Of a DNA stretch of 64,000 bases, positions 43,770 through 55,381 are shown in pieces (the first letter of the stretch is position 1; every line of letters begins with the position of its first letter). The position numbers and the translations under genes were made by a program. Location: positions 496,001 to 560,000 of the forward strand of contig NC_014931.1 of assembly GCF_000184745.1 (NCBI RefSeq). The letters are read 5' to 3'. The DNA is from Variovorax paradoxus EPS. GTDB lineage: Bacteria; Pseudomonadota; Gammaproteobacteria; Burkholderiales; Burkholderiaceae_C. The notes below the pieces were generated by a model. It was not told the DNA's origin. It worked only from the letters and a program-made list of their open reading frames with translations, and searched no databases.

Positions 43770-45368
43770 ATGAACCTCAAGCGATGCACCTTGGCAGCGA
43801 CGGCGCTGTGTCTTGTTTTCCAGGCCGAGGCGCAGGGTCCGTACCCCGGCGCACCGGCGGCATCGCCCGTGCCGCTGGGCACGGTGGCGCCTGCGCCGGC
43901 TTTCTCGGCACCGGGCGCGCCGGCAGGGGCCCGCGCTGAAACTTCGCCGGGCATCCGCCCACCCGCGCCACCGCCCTCGCAGGCCTCCATCACCGAGGCC
44001 GAGCTGCAGCGCATCGCCGCGCGCGCCACCGTGCTGCAGCGGCTGCCCGATCTGCTCACGCTCTACGTCGGCCAGATGGCGCTGGTCAAGATGCCGGGCG
44101 TCTCGCGCGTGGCCATCGGCAACGGCAAGGTGATGGAAGCCCGCGTGCTCGACGGCGCGAACATGCTCATCACCGCGCAGGACGCGGGCGACAGCACGCT
44201 GCATGTCTGGGACAAGAACGGCACCGTGCGCAAGCTCAAGGTGCGGGTGAACGTGGCCGACCTGGAACGCATCGCCGACGAGCTGCGCGAGATCACGCGC
44301 GGCATCTCGGGCGTGAACATCCGCCGCATCGGCGAGCGCATCATCATGGACGGCAACAGCCTCGATCCGGCCGCCGTCGAGCGCCTCAATACGGTGGCGC
44401 AGCTCTACGCGCCCGCGGTGGTGTCGCTGGCCACGGCCGACCGCATCCGCGTGGACCGCATGGTGGACATCCAGGTGCGCATCGTCGAGTTCAGCAAGAC
44501 CGCGCTGGACGACCTGGGCGTGCGCTGGCAGAGCTCGGGCGACGGCTTCAATTTCGGCCTGTTTTCCGACATCGCCTCCAGCGGCAGCTACCGCATCCTG
44601 CCCGACGGTTCGGCCTTCAACACTTCCACGCCGCAGGGCACGGCGCTGCTGGGCCAGAACCGGCGCATGCCGGAGGCGTACTTCGGCATCGGCCTCAGCC
44701 TCACCTCGCGCATCAACCTCTTGGTGCAGCGCGGCAACGCCTTCCTGCTTGCCTCGCCGAACCTTTCCACCCGCAGCGGCGGCGAGGCCAAGTTCCTGGC
44801 CGGCGGCGAAATCCCGCTGCCCGCGCTCAGCACGCAGGGCGCGGGTTCGGTCGAGTTCAAGCCTTATGGCGTGCGGCTGAACATCAAGCCCATCGCCGAC
44901 GGCGAGGGCAACGTGTCGGGCAGCATCCTTACGGAGGTGAGCAGCATCGACCGCAGCGTGGCGGTGCAGGGCATTCCGGGCCTGTTGATCCGCCGCACCG
45001 ACACCGAGTTCAACGTGAAGGCCGGCGAGACCATCGTGCTGTCGGGGCTCCTGAGCCGCGAATCGACGCGCTCCAGCGACGGCGTGCCGGGCCTGCGCAA
45101 GACGCCGATCATCGGCCGCGCCTTCCGTGCCGACAACGACACCGACAAGGAACAGGAAGTGGTGGTGTTCATCACGCCGCGCGTGGTCGGCCCGGCGGAC
45201 AGCCGCCCGCGCATCGAGCGCGCGCGCGAACTCGAGCGGGACGTGGGAAGCAACTTCGGCACGCTGACCGAAGACAAGTCGGACCCGAACGGTTCGCGCC
45301 CGCCTGCTGCTGCCGCGGACATCGGCGGCATCCCCGCCGGCACGCCCGGCCAGCCCGTCGCTCCTTAA
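43770..45368 (+). CDS. cpaC: Flp pilus secretin CpaC/RcpA
   Basis: The 532-residue protein has a signal peptide, a Pro/Ala-rich linker, N-terminal pilus domains with BON-like repeats (LTLYVGQMALVKMPG, VRVNVADLERIADELREI), then the secretin domain. In the latter, VDIQVRIVEFSKTALDDLGVRW, LVQRGNAFLLASPNLSTRSGGEAKFLAGGE and VVVFITPRVV match the conserved secretin core. It forms the outer membrane pore for pilus exit. The start ATG at 43770 gives a typical signal peptide; a TTG at 43746 is an alternative. Confidence 0.9.
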   Translation: MNLKRCTLAATALCLVFQAEAQGPYPGAPAASPVPLGTVAPAPAFSAPGAPAGARAETSPGIRPPAPPPSQASITEAELQRIAARATVLQRLPDLLTLYVGQMALVKMPGVSRVAIGNGKVMEARVLDGANMLITAQDAGDSTLHVWDKNGTVRKLKVRVNVADLERIADELREITRGISGVNIRRIGERIIMDGNSLDPAAVERLNTVAQLYAPAVVSLATADRIRVDRMVDIQVRIVEFSKTALDDLGVRWQSSGDGFNFGLFSDIASSGSYRILPDGSAFNTSTPQGTALLGQNRRMPEAYFGIGLSLTSRINLLVQRGNAFLLASPNLSTRSGGEAKFLAGGEIPLPALSTQGAGSVEFKPYGVRLNIKPIADGEGNVSGSILTEVSSIDRSVAVQGIPGLLIRRTDTEFNVKAGETIVLSGLLSRESTRSSDGVPGLRKTPIIGRAFRADNDTDKEQEVVVFITPRVVGPADSRPRIERARELERDVGSNFGTLTEDKSDPNGSRPPAAAADIGGIPAGTPGQPVAP

Positions 45369-45387
45369 GACCCGAGAGTCCGCCACC

Positions 45388-47027
<1,640 letters not shown>

Positions 47028-47031
<4 letters not shown>

Positions 47032-47885
47032 AGGGAATGATCCTGCTGGCCTCCGTGCTCTGCGGCATGGGCTTCATCACGCTGTGCGGCTACCTGCTTT
47101 TGCAGCGCTCGCCGGAGCTGGTCGGCAAGATGATGAGCAAGCTGCAGGCAAGCGGCCGCCGCACGCTGAACCTCTCGGAGTTCCAGGCGCAGCATGCGGT
47201 GGCGTTCGCTTCGGGTCATGCATTTCTTGTGGCGCTGTGCGGCGCGGTCGGCTGGCTCATCTCGGGCAACCTGATCGGCGGCGTGGTGGCCGCGGTGGTG
47301 CTGTATCTCCTGCCAGCGCGCTGGTTCGCATGGCAACGCAAGAAGCGCAGGCAGCAGATCGAATCGGAGTTGCCCGATGCGCTGCTCTTCATTGCGAGCG
47401 CGCTGCGCGCCGGCAGCGCGCTCTCGGTTGCGATTCAGGTTCTGGTGCGCGACCAGGTCGGCCCGCTCGGCCAGGAGTTCGGCCTGGTGCTCAAGGAGCA
47501 GCGCCTGGGCGTGAGCTTTGACGACGCGATCCAGAAGATGTCGCAGCGCCTCGGCATCCCCGACTTCGTGCTGGTGGTGGTGGCGCTGCGCGTCTCCAAG
47601 GAAGTGGGCGGCAATCTGTCGGAGCCTCTGCAGGTGCTGGCCGAGACGCTGCGGCGCAAAGCCATTCTCGAAGGCCGCATCAAGGCGCTGACGGCGCAGG
47701 GCCGCATCCAGGGCCTGGTGATGACGCTCTTTCCGCTGCTCCTGATGGGCGTGCTCTACCTGATGCAGCCGACCATGTCGCTCCTGTTCACCACGACGAT
47801 CGGATGGGTCGTGCTGACCGTGATCGCCATCATGCTGATGCTGGGCTACGCGATGATCCGCAAGATCGTCGCCATCGATATCTAG
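47028..47885 (+). CDS. tadB: type II secretion F family protein TadB
   Basis: The 285-residue protein has a GspF/TadB cytoplasmic domain (RRQQIESELPDALLFIASALRAGSALSVAIQ, VALRVSKEVGGNLSEPLQVLAETLRRK) and membrane segments at both ends. It is the inner membrane platform that couples the ATPase to pilus assembly. It is coupled to the ATPase gene (ATGA overlap) and followed 8 bp later by tadC. Confidence 0.9.
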
Positions 47886-47893
47886 GAAGAATC

Positions 47894-48784
47894 ATGCGCT
47901 CGCTGATCCTCCTGGCCATCATTTTCCTGTGCGCGACCACGGGCGTGATCTTGCTGCTCTACATGATCTCGCTGATCCGCAAGGCCCGGCCTTCGGAGCG
48001 CACGCACATGGACCCGCTGCCGCGCATGCTGCGGCTGGTGTGGCCGGTGGTGAACATCCTGCAGTTCCATGTGTCGGAGATCGCGCCGACCTCGATGCTG
48101 GTCAAGAGAAAGCGCCAGTTGCAGCTCGCGGGCCTGGAGTTCGTGCTGAAGGCCGAGGAGTTCATCGCGGTGCAGTGCGTATCGATGCTCATCGTCGCCG
48201 CGCTCGGTCTCTGGACCGCGGGCCTGCTCGACGCCACCGCCGGTACCAAGATCTGGGTCACGCTCGCGTCCTGCGTGACCGGGTGGCTCTACCCGGTGAT
48301 GTGGATGCGCGACCGCCGCAAGCGCCGCGAGAAGGACATCCTGCGCACGCTGCCAGGCTACCTGGACATGATCACGCTGTGCTGCCAGGCGGGCCTGAGC
48401 TTGACCGGTGCCATCGCGCAGGCGGTGCAGAAGGGCCCTGGCGGCGCGCTCGGCCAGGAGTTCGACCGGATGATGCGCGAGATGCGCACCGGCGCGAGCC
48501 GCATGGACGCGCTCAACGCGCTGGCCGATCGCCTGGACAACAAGCACATCAAGAGCCTGGTGTCGAACCTCACGCAGGCCGAGTCGCTGGGCGCGAGCCT
48601 GGCCGACACGCTCTCGGCCATTTCGGACCAGCGCCGCACCGAGCGTTTCCAGATGGCCGAGAAGCTCGCGATGGAAGCGCCCGTGAAGATGATCGGGCCG
48701 CTGGTGATCTTCATCTTTCCGGTGACCTTCATCATCATTTTTTTCCCGCTGGTGATGCAGTTCCTCGAAACGCAGAACCACTGA
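47894..48784 (+). CDS. tadC: type II secretion F family protein TadC
   Basis: The 296-residue protein is homologous in layout to TadB: two N-terminal helices, a GspF domain (KDILRTLPGYLDMITLCCQAGLSLTGAIAQAV, LVSNLTQAESLGASLADTL) and two C-terminal helices (MIGPLVIFIFPVTFIIIFFPLV). TadB and TadC together form the platform. It is followed 17 bp later by the DUF192 gene. Confidence 0.9.
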   Translation: MRSLILLAIIFLCATTGVILLLYMISLIRKARPSERTHMDPLPRMLRLVWPVVNILQFHVSEIAPTSMLVKRKRQLQLAGLEFVLKAEEFIAVQCVSMLIVAALGLWTAGLLDATAGTKIWVTLASCVTGWLYPVMWMRDRRKRREKDILRTLPGYLDMITLCCQAGLSLTGAIAQAVQKGPGGALGQEFDRMMREMRTGASRMDALNALADRLDNKHIKSLVSNLTQAESLGASLADTLSAISDQRRTERFQMAEKLAMEAPVKMIGPLVIFIFPVTFIIIFFPLVMQFLETQNH

Positions 48785-48801
48785 TTCCACTGAAATCACC
48801 G

Positions 48802-49143
48802 ATGCGCATCGTCTCCCTCCGCTCCCCCCAGGCCCAGCCCTTCGGTCCCGTGCGCGTGGCCGAACGCGGCTGGGACCGCACACGCGGGCTGCTCGGGCGG
48901 CCGCGGCTGGCCGCGAGCGAGGGCCTTCTGATCATGCGCTGCAGCTCGGTGCACACGGTGGGCATGCGCTATCCGATCGACGTCGTCTTTCTCGACCGGC
49001 ACGGCGGCATCGCGCGCGTGGTCGAGAGCCTGCGCCCGATGCGCGTGGCCATGTGCCTGCGCGCGGCCCACGTGCTCGAACTGGCGGCGGGCCAGGCGCG
49101 GCGGCTCGCGCTGCGTCCGGGGTCGAAGTTGTCGGGCTGGTAA
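48802..49143 (+). CDS. DUF192 domain protein within the Tad locus
   Basis: The 113-residue protein has the DUF192 core: RTRGLLGRPRLAASEGLLIMRCSSVHTVGMRYPIDVVFLDRHGGIARV, then LELAAGQARRLALRPGSKL. DUF192 is a small beta-barrel of unknown function. The family usually carries a signal peptide, which this copy lacks. It sits between tadC and the TadE-like gene with short gaps, so co-transcription with the pilus genes is likely. Confidence 0.85.
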   Translation: MRIVSLRSPQAQPFGPVRVAERGWDRTRGLLGRPRLAASEGLLIMRCSSVHTVGMRYPIDVVFLDRHGGIARVVESLRPMRVAMCLRAAHVLELAAGQARRLALRPGSKLSGW

Positions 49144-49171
49144 CCACCCACGAAAGCACAGGAGAACAGCA

Positions 49172-50353
49172 ATGCATTCCACGCTTCAACCCAAGCGCCG
49201 CCAGCGCGGCGTCTCCATGACCGAGACCATGATCGCGCTGCCGGTGCTGATCCTGTTCGTGATGTGCGTGGTGCAGTTCGGCCTCATCTACCGCGCGCGC
49301 CTCACGCTGGAGTACGCGGCGCACGAGGCCGCGCGTGCGGGCTCGCTCAACAACGGCATGCCGCTGCCCTTCATCTTTCGCATGGGTAACTCGACCGTGC
49401 CGGGCCTCTCCACGCTCAACAGCGCGGCGCTGGAGCTCACCACCAACGCGCTCACGCGCGGGAGCGTGTGGCAAGGATTGGTCAAGGGGATGATGCCGCT
49501 CAATGTGCGAGAGGCCAGCGTGGGCGGCATGTTCAAGGGCTGGATCGACACCAACACCGACCTCATCCAGTCGGCCTGCATCGAGTACCTGAATCCGACG
49601 CAGACCACGTTCATCGACTGGGCCTTCATCGAGAACTTCGGCCAGAACCGCTGGATCATGCAGATCCCCAACGACACCATGCGCTACCGGAAGCCGCTGC
49701 CCTACGACTTCAAGGCCAAGGCCATGAGCACCACCGTGGGCATCGGCGATCCGCTGCCGCCCGATGCGGAACTGCGCGGCAACGTGTCGAACAAGACGTT
49801 GGGCGAAGCCAGCGTGCTGCACCTGCGCGTGCACTACGGCTACCGCCTCGGGATTCCGGTGGCCAACAAGATCATTCTCACCGCGCTCAAGGGCTACCAG
49901 TTCGTGGGCGAGGCGTGGTTCAAGCTCATGTCCACCGACGGCGCGACCGCGCCCGGCACCGATTTCCGCCTCAACCAGCTCGATGCGTACTACATCGCCA
50001 ACGGCAAGATCCCTTTGTCGGCCGAGGGCGTGGCGGGCATGGAGTCGCCGATGTTCTGGCACCCGTTCTATTCGTTCGGCCCGCGGGGCGACCGCAGCAT
50101 CGAGCTGCAGTGGGACCCGGCATGGAGCAACAATCTCGGCATCAACGTGCTGGAGAAACCGCAGGACGCCATGACCAACATCTTCGCCTTCGTGCGCAAC
50201 AACAGCACCGAGTGGGCCTCGCAGCTGCTGGCCAGCGGCGTCGACGCGCTGGCCGACAAGGTCGGTGACGGCAACTCCTTCTGCCCGGCCATCTGGGACG
50301 CCTCGGTCAAGGGCCAGCTCGACCAGGTGCCGAACCCGGGCAAAGCGCCCTGA
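49172..50353 (+). CDS. TadE-family prepilin-like protein
   Basis: The 393-residue protein begins RRQRGVSMTETMIALPVLILFVMCVVQFGLIYRARLTLEYAAHEAARAG, a classic TadE motif, with Glu at +5 after the Gly. A large globular domain follows, with one Cys near residue 135 (QSACIEYL) and another near the C-terminus. It would be a pseudopilin of the Tad machine. It ends by overlapping the next start codon by one base. Confidence 0.82.
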   Translation: MHSTLQPKRRQRGVSMTETMIALPVLILFVMCVVQFGLIYRARLTLEYAAHEAARAGSLNNGMPLPFIFRMGNSTVPGLSTLNSAALELTTNALTRGSVWQGLVKGMMPLNVREASVGGMFKGWIDTNTDLIQSACIEYLNPTQTTFIDWAFIENFGQNRWIMQIPNDTMRYRKPLPYDFKAKAMSTTVGIGDPLPPDAELRGNVSNKTLGEASVLHLRVHYGYRLGIPVANKIILTALKGYQFVGEAWFKLMSTDGATAPGTDFRLNQLDAYYIANGKIPLSAEGVAGMESPMFWHPFYSFGPRGDRSIELQWDPAWSNNLGINVLEKPQDAMTNIFAFVRNNSTEWASQLLASGVDALADKVGDGNSFCPAIWDASVKGQLDQVPNPGKAP

Positions 50354-52651
50354 TGCAAGAGGCAGTGCACGACGGGCATGGCGCGGGCACCGCGCAGGAC
50401 GCGCACGCTGCGCGCGGCGCTGGCGCTCTGGCGCTTTGTGCATCGACGATCTTCGTCTCGGCCTTCCTGCTGTTCCTCGTCCAGCCGCTGATCGCGCGAC
50501 AGATCCTGCCGTGGTTCGGCGGCTCGGCTGCGGTGTGGACGCTGTGCCTGGTGTTCTTTCAGGTCGTGCTGCTCGTCGGGTATTTCTATGCCGACCGGCT
50601 CTCGCGCCGGCCGCTGCGCACGCAGGCCGTCGTGCATGCGCTCCTCTTGCTCGCGGCCTGCGCGATGCTGCCGGTGATTCCCGATGCGGCGTGGAAGCCG
50701 ACCGGGCAGGGCGACCCCTCGGCGGGCGTGCTCGCGGTGCTGGCCGCCACCATCGGGCTGCCGTATCTCGCGGTGTGCACCACCGGGCCGCTGGTGCAGA
50801 GCTGGGTCGCGCGGCTGCATGCGGGCGATGCGCCGCGGCAGGCGAAGGTCTACCGGCTGTTCGCGCTGTCGAACCTCGCGGCGCTGGCGGCGCTCGTGGT
50901 GTATCCCTTCGTGCTGGAGCCGGTGTTCGCGCTGCATGCGCAGGCCATGGCATGGTCGGTGGGCTTCGGGCTGTTCGCGGTGCTGGCGATCGTGTCGGTG
51001 GTGGCCGTGGCGAAGGCAAAGCCGATGTCGACAGCGAACGCCACAGAAGCGCCGACGAGGCCGACATTGCCGCTCTCGTGGAAGGACCAGTTGCTGTGGC
51101 TGGTGCTGGCCGCACTCGGCACGGTCGCGCTGCTGGCGGTGTCGGCCTTCATCACGCAGGACATCGGCCTCGGTGCCGATGCTGTGGATCGTGCCGCTCG
51201 CGCTCTACCTGCTGAGCTTCGTGCTCTGCTTCGACAGCGACTTCTGGTACCGGCGCTGGCTCTTCTGGCCCGCGGTGGTGGTGCTCCCGCCGGTGATGGG
51301 CTGGTACCTGAACACGCCGCAGCGTTCGCTGCCGATCGCCGCGGCCATCGGGCTCTATTGCGTCGGCCTCTTCGCGATCTGCATGTTCGCGAACGGCGAA
51401 CTCGCACGCGCCCGGCCCGGGCCCGAGCGCCTTACGCGCTTCTACCTGCTGCTGGCGCTGGGCGGTGCGGTGGGCGGCATCTTCGCTGGCGTGGTCGCGC
51501 CGCATTTCTTCAACGGCTACTGGGAGCTGCCGGCGAGCCTTGCAGCGCCGGGGCTGATCGTGCTGTGGCTCACGCGCGGGCGCCTGCAATGGGTGTGGAC
51601 GGTGTTCGCGTTCGCCGTCGTGGTGGGCTTCGCGGCATTCCTGCGGATGGACGCGGTGGCCGTGTCGCTCAACGTGCTGTATGCGTCGGTGAGCGCGTTG
51701 GCGCTCTTCGCGGTGGGCTACACCGCATGGCGCGCACGCTCATGGCTGGCGGCCGCGGGCTTGGCCGGCGCGCTGGCCTCGGTGGCGGTGGCTTGGCTCT
51801 CGGTGTACAGCGTGCTCGAAGCCGACAACCGCACGATGCTGCGCGTGCGCAACTTCTACGGCGCGCTGCGCGTGGAGCAGTTCGGCATTCCGGGCGCGCT
51901 GACCGCGTCGCGCCGGCTGATGCACGGCGTGATCTCGCACGGCGAGCAACTGCAGGGCGCGGTGCAGCGGCGCTTGCCGAGCACCTACTACGGACCGAAA
52001 TCCGGCGCCGGTCTGGCGCTGCTCACGAACCGCGGCGAGACCCAGCGCGTGGGCGTGATCGGCTTGGGCGTGGGCACGCTCGCGGCCTATGGGCGTGCCG
52101 GCGATATGGTGCGCTTCTACGAGATCAACCCGCGCGTGACGGCGGCGGCGCGCTCGCATTTCACCTACCTCGCCGATTCGCCCGCGACGGTCGAAGTCGC
52201 GCAAGGCGATGCGCGCCTCTTGATGCAGCAGGAGCTCGATGCGCAGGGTTCGCAGCGCTTCGATGTGATCGTGGTCGATGCCTTCTCGGGCGATGCGATC
52301 CCGATGCACCTGATGACGCGCGAGGCACTGGCGCTCTATGGCAAGCACCTGCTGCCCACGGGCGTGATCGCCTTCCACATCAGCAACCGGCACCTGCTAC
52401 TCGCGCCGGTGGTCAAGCGCCTGGCCGAGGATGCGGGCATGCAGGCGCTGCGCATGCATTTCGAGCCCGTGCCCAACAACCTCACGCTCGAGCATTCGTC
52501 GGAATACGTGCTGCTCACGCGCGACCCGCGCTTTCTGCAGGACCCGGTGATCCGCGAGCGCGGTGAGGCCATCGATGCCGCGGGCGTGACGACGTGGACC
52601 GACGACCACAGCAACCTGCTGGGCGCGCTGCGTTGGACGACGAAGCCTTGA
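50353..52651 (+). pseudogene. spermidine synthase-like membrane protein, frameshifted
   Basis: The first part, from ATG at 50353, encodes membrane helices (VSAFLLFLVQPLIARQILPWFGG) and runs in frame to FITQDIG near 51168. Similarity then continues one base later in the +1 frame as SVPMLWIVPLALYLLSFVLC, through more helices to a C-terminal spermidine synthase-like domain (VGVIGLGVGTLAAYG, FYEINPRV, FDVIVVDAFSGDAIPMHLMT). An extra C in GGCCTCGG at 51166-51173 explains the shift. Intact members are single proteins of about 760 residues. It is either a recent pseudogene or a sequencing error. Confidence 0.8.
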
Positions 52652-52660
52652 TCTAGAGCG

Positions 52661-53563
52661 TCAGGCGGCTGCGTCGTGCCAGCGCCCGAGCAGCCGGGCC
52701 ACCGCGCGCACGCGCTGCGTGTCGCGTCCCCAGCGGCGGCTGGCGGGCAGCTTGCGCGCCCACTTCATGCGGCGCGCCGCATTCGCGATGCGCTCGCGCA
52801 CTTCTTCGTTCACCGTGGCGAGCGCGGCATGCCAGTGCTGGCCGGCGGCTTGTGGCGCGGCGGCCTCCAGCATCATGGCCGTGGAGTGCAGGTAGCTGAG
52901 CCAGTCGCGCGCCTGGCATTCGGCCAGCGTCATGACCTCGGCGGGGTCGTCCTCGAAATCGATGTAGCCGATCACGCCGTCCGGGCACTGCACGAGGTTG
53001 CGGTCGAAGGCCTGGCTCAGGTGCTGGCCGCGCACGTGCACGGCCGCGATGGCGGCAAGACCTTCGCGCCATACCGCGAGCAGCGCGGCGGGGCCGGCCG
53101 CTGCTGCTTGATCGAGCCGCTCCTGCAGCACGACGGTGGCACGGCCACTTTCGCCGAGGTCGGAGATCAAGAGGCCATCGGGTTGCTGTGCGAGCACGGT
53201 GGGCACGCGCAGGCCTGCGGCCGCGAGTTGCTTCAGGCGCCGCGCCTCGGTAGCGATGGCGGCCTCGCCGCCCGGGTTGGGCACCGGCTTGATGATGTCC
53301 AGCCGCACCATCCGCGCGACCGCCGCCATCACGCGGTAGCCCCATTTGCCATGACGCGGCCCGGCCTTCTTGAGCCACACGCGCTCGCTGCCGAGGCGGT
53401 GGCTCGCCACGTTCTTTTCTTGCTTGGGCAGGGTGACGCGCAGGAACTCGGCGTAGTCGCCGGGGGCTGGCGTATTGGGCAGCGCGTCAAGCGGCGCCGG
53501 CGCGGAAGCCGCGCCCTTTGCGCTGTGCAGGCGCGTCGAAGCGCCTCGTCTCAGTGGATTCAT
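52661..53563 (-). CDS. putative kinase-like phosphotransferase (LPS kinase/RIO-like fold)
   Basis: The 300-residue protein has EARRLKQLAAAGLRVPTVL (kinase N-lobe Glu), GLLISDLGESG near residue 140, HVRGQHLSQAFDRNLV (a degenerate catalytic loop, near residue 190) and GYIDFEDDPAEVMTLAECQARDW (DFE in place of DFG, near residue 210). This pattern resembles the Kdo/LPS kinase and APH-like folds. Similar proteins are often labelled serine/threonine phosphatases, which seems wrong. Substrate unknown. It is convergent with the frameshifted gene and starts near the glutamate synthase-like gene. Confidence 0.65.
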   Translation of the reverse strand: MNPLRRGASTRLHSAKGAASAPAPLDALPNTPAPGDYAEFLRVTLPKQEKNVASHRLGSERVWLKKAGPRHGKWGYRVMAAVARMVRLDIIKPVPNPGGEAAIATEARRLKQLAAAGLRVPTVLAQQPDGLLISDLGESGRATVVLQERLDQAAAAGPAALLAVWREGLAAIAAVHVRGQHLSQAFDRNLVQCPDGVIGYIDFEDDPAEVMTLAECQARDWLSYLHSTAMMLEAAAPQAAGQHWHAALATVNEEVRERIANAARRMKWARKLPASRRWGRDTQRVRAVARLLGRWHDAAA

Positions 53564-53627
53564 CAGGTAGGTACCTCCGCACTTCGTGCTGCGGTACAAG
53601 CTTGCTTGGGGCGGCCCGGCGCTGCGC

Positions 53628-55325
53628 TCATGCGGCCATTGCAAAGCCCGGCACAAGCCCTTGCGGGCTTTGGGTCACGGGCTGAAAACTCTCTGCACTG
53701 GCCAGCGGCCAGTAGGTACGAAAGACATTGTGCTGCGCATCGAGCGGCCCGAGCAGCGCGCCCGGCTGCACCTGCATCACCAGGTTGCTCAACAGGCGCA
53801 CCTCGGTGTCGGAAATGCGGCGCACGATGTGGTGGGCGGTGATCTGCTGCGGATGATCCAAGCCCGCGGCCTGCACCAGCTCTTGCAGCGCATGCAGCGT
53901 GCTGCGATGGAAGTTGCGCACCCGGTCGGCCTTGGTCGGCACCACCAGCGCCTGCTGGCGCAGCGGGTCCTGCGTGGTCACGCCCGTGGGGCAGTGGCCG
54001 GTGTGGCAGCTCTGCGCCTGAATGCAGCCCAGCGCCATCATGAAACCGCGCGCCGCGTTGCACCAGTCGGCGCCCAGCGCCATCATGCGGGCCACGTCGA
54101 AGGCGGTGATCACCTTGGCGGCGCAGCCGATCTTGATGCGGTGGCGCAGGTTCACGCCGATGAGCGTGTTGTGCACCAGCAGCAAACCTTCTTGCAGCGG
54201 TGCGCCCACGTGGTCGCTGAACTCGACCGGTGCCGCGCCCGTGCCGCCCTCGGCACCGTCGACCACGATGAAGTCGGGCGTGATGCCGGTCGCCTGCATC
54301 GCCTTGACGATGCCGAACCATTCCCACGGATGGCCGAGGCAGAACTTGAAACCCGTCGGCTTGCCGCCCGAGAGCTCGCGCAGCTTCGCGACGAAATGCA
54401 TCATCTCGGTCGGCGTGGAGAACGCGCTGTGCGAGGAGGGCGAGATGCAGTCCACGCCCACCGGCACGCCACGCGCGGCCGCGATCTCGGGCGTGACTTT
54501 GGGGGCAGGAAGCACGCCACCGTGGCCTGGCTTGGCGCCCTGGCTCAGCTTGATCTCGATCATCTTCACCTGCGGGTCGCGCGCGTTGGCGGTGAAGCGC
54601 TCGGCGTTGAAGCTGCCGTCGTCGTTGCGGCAACCGAAGTAGCCCGAGCCGATTTCCCAGATCAGGTCGCCGCCATGCACCCGGTGGTGCTGCGAAATCG
54701 AGCCCTCGCCGGTGTCGTGCGCGAAGCCGCCCATCTTGGCGCCCTGGTTGAGCGCGAGGATGGCGTTGGCCGACAGCGCGCCAAAACTCATGGCCGAGAT
54801 GTTGAACACGCTGGCGCTGTACGGCTGCGTGCAGACCTGCGCGGAGTTCCCATCGGTCGGCTGCGGCGTGCCGCCGATCACGATGCGGAAATCGTGGTTC
54901 GCGAGCTTGGTCGGCTGCATCGAATGGTTGATCCACTCGTAGCCCGCGATGGTCACATTGAGTTGGGTGCCGAACGGCCGGTTGTCCGGCTCGCCCTTGG
55001 CGCGCTGGTAGACCAGCGAGCGCTGCGCGCGCGAGAACGGGGCTGCTTCCGAGTCGCTCTCGATGAAGTACTGCCGCATCTCGGGCCGGATGAATTCCAG
55101 CAGAAAGCGCAGGTGGCCGATGACCGGGTAGTTGCGAAGGATCGCGTGCCGCGGCTGCCGCAGGTCGTGGATGCCGGTACCTGAAAGTACCGCGAACACC
55201 GCCACGCCGATCCACGCGAGCCACAGATGCGGCGACACCAGCACGAAGGCCAGGCAGGCGACCAGTCCGACCACGCACAAGGCAAAAGCGCTGTAGCGCG
55301 CCGGAAACGGAATAATCGTGGGCAT
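53628..55325 (-). CDS. FMN-binding glutamate synthase family protein
   Basis: The 565-residue protein has two N-terminal membrane segments (FALCVVGLVACLAFVLVS, LAWIGVAVFAVLSG), then a GltS-like TIM-barrel: ISAMSFGALSANAILALN, IEIKLSQGAKPGHGG, VDGAEGGTGAAPVEF and KIGCAAKVITAFDVARMMALGAD. C.TGHCPTGV suggests a 3Fe-4S-type cysteine cluster as in glutamate synthase. It lacks the glutamine amidotransferase domain, so it is not a full GltB. Its substrate is unknown. Confidence 0.88.
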   Translation of the reverse strand: MPTIIPFPARYSAFALCVVGLVACLAFVLVSPHLWLAWIGVAVFAVLSGTGIHDLRQPRHAILRNYPVIGHLRFLLEFIRPEMRQYFIESDSEAAPFSRAQRSLVYQRAKGEPDNRPFGTQLNVTIAGYEWINHSMQPTKLANHDFRIVIGGTPQPTDGNSAQVCTQPYSASVFNISAMSFGALSANAILALNQGAKMGGFAHDTGEGSISQHHRVHGGDLIWEIGSGYFGCRNDDGSFNAERFTANARDPQVKMIEIKLSQGAKPGHGGVLPAPKVTPEIAAARGVPVGVDCISPSSHSAFSTPTEMMHFVAKLRELSGGKPTGFKFCLGHPWEWFGIVKAMQATGITPDFIVVDGAEGGTGAAPVEFSDHVGAPLQEGLLLVHNTLIGVNLRHRIKIGCAAKVITAFDVARMMALGADWCNAARGFMMALGCIQAQSCHTGHCPTGVTTQDPLRQQALVVPTKADRVRNFHRSTLHALQELVQAAGLDHPQQITAHHIVRRISDTEVRLLSNLVMQVQPGALLGPLDAQHNVFRTYWPLASAESFQPVTQSPQGLVPGFAMAA

Positions 55326-55381
55326 AGAAATAGATGACTCCGGGAGCCTGCTGCATCATAGAGGGCTGCCCCGAACCTGCC

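Noticed and set aside
50353-52651. Two separate genes instead of one frameshifted gene
   Set aside because: The two halves join exactly within one protein family at 51168, and the second half has no start codon with a ribosome-binding site.
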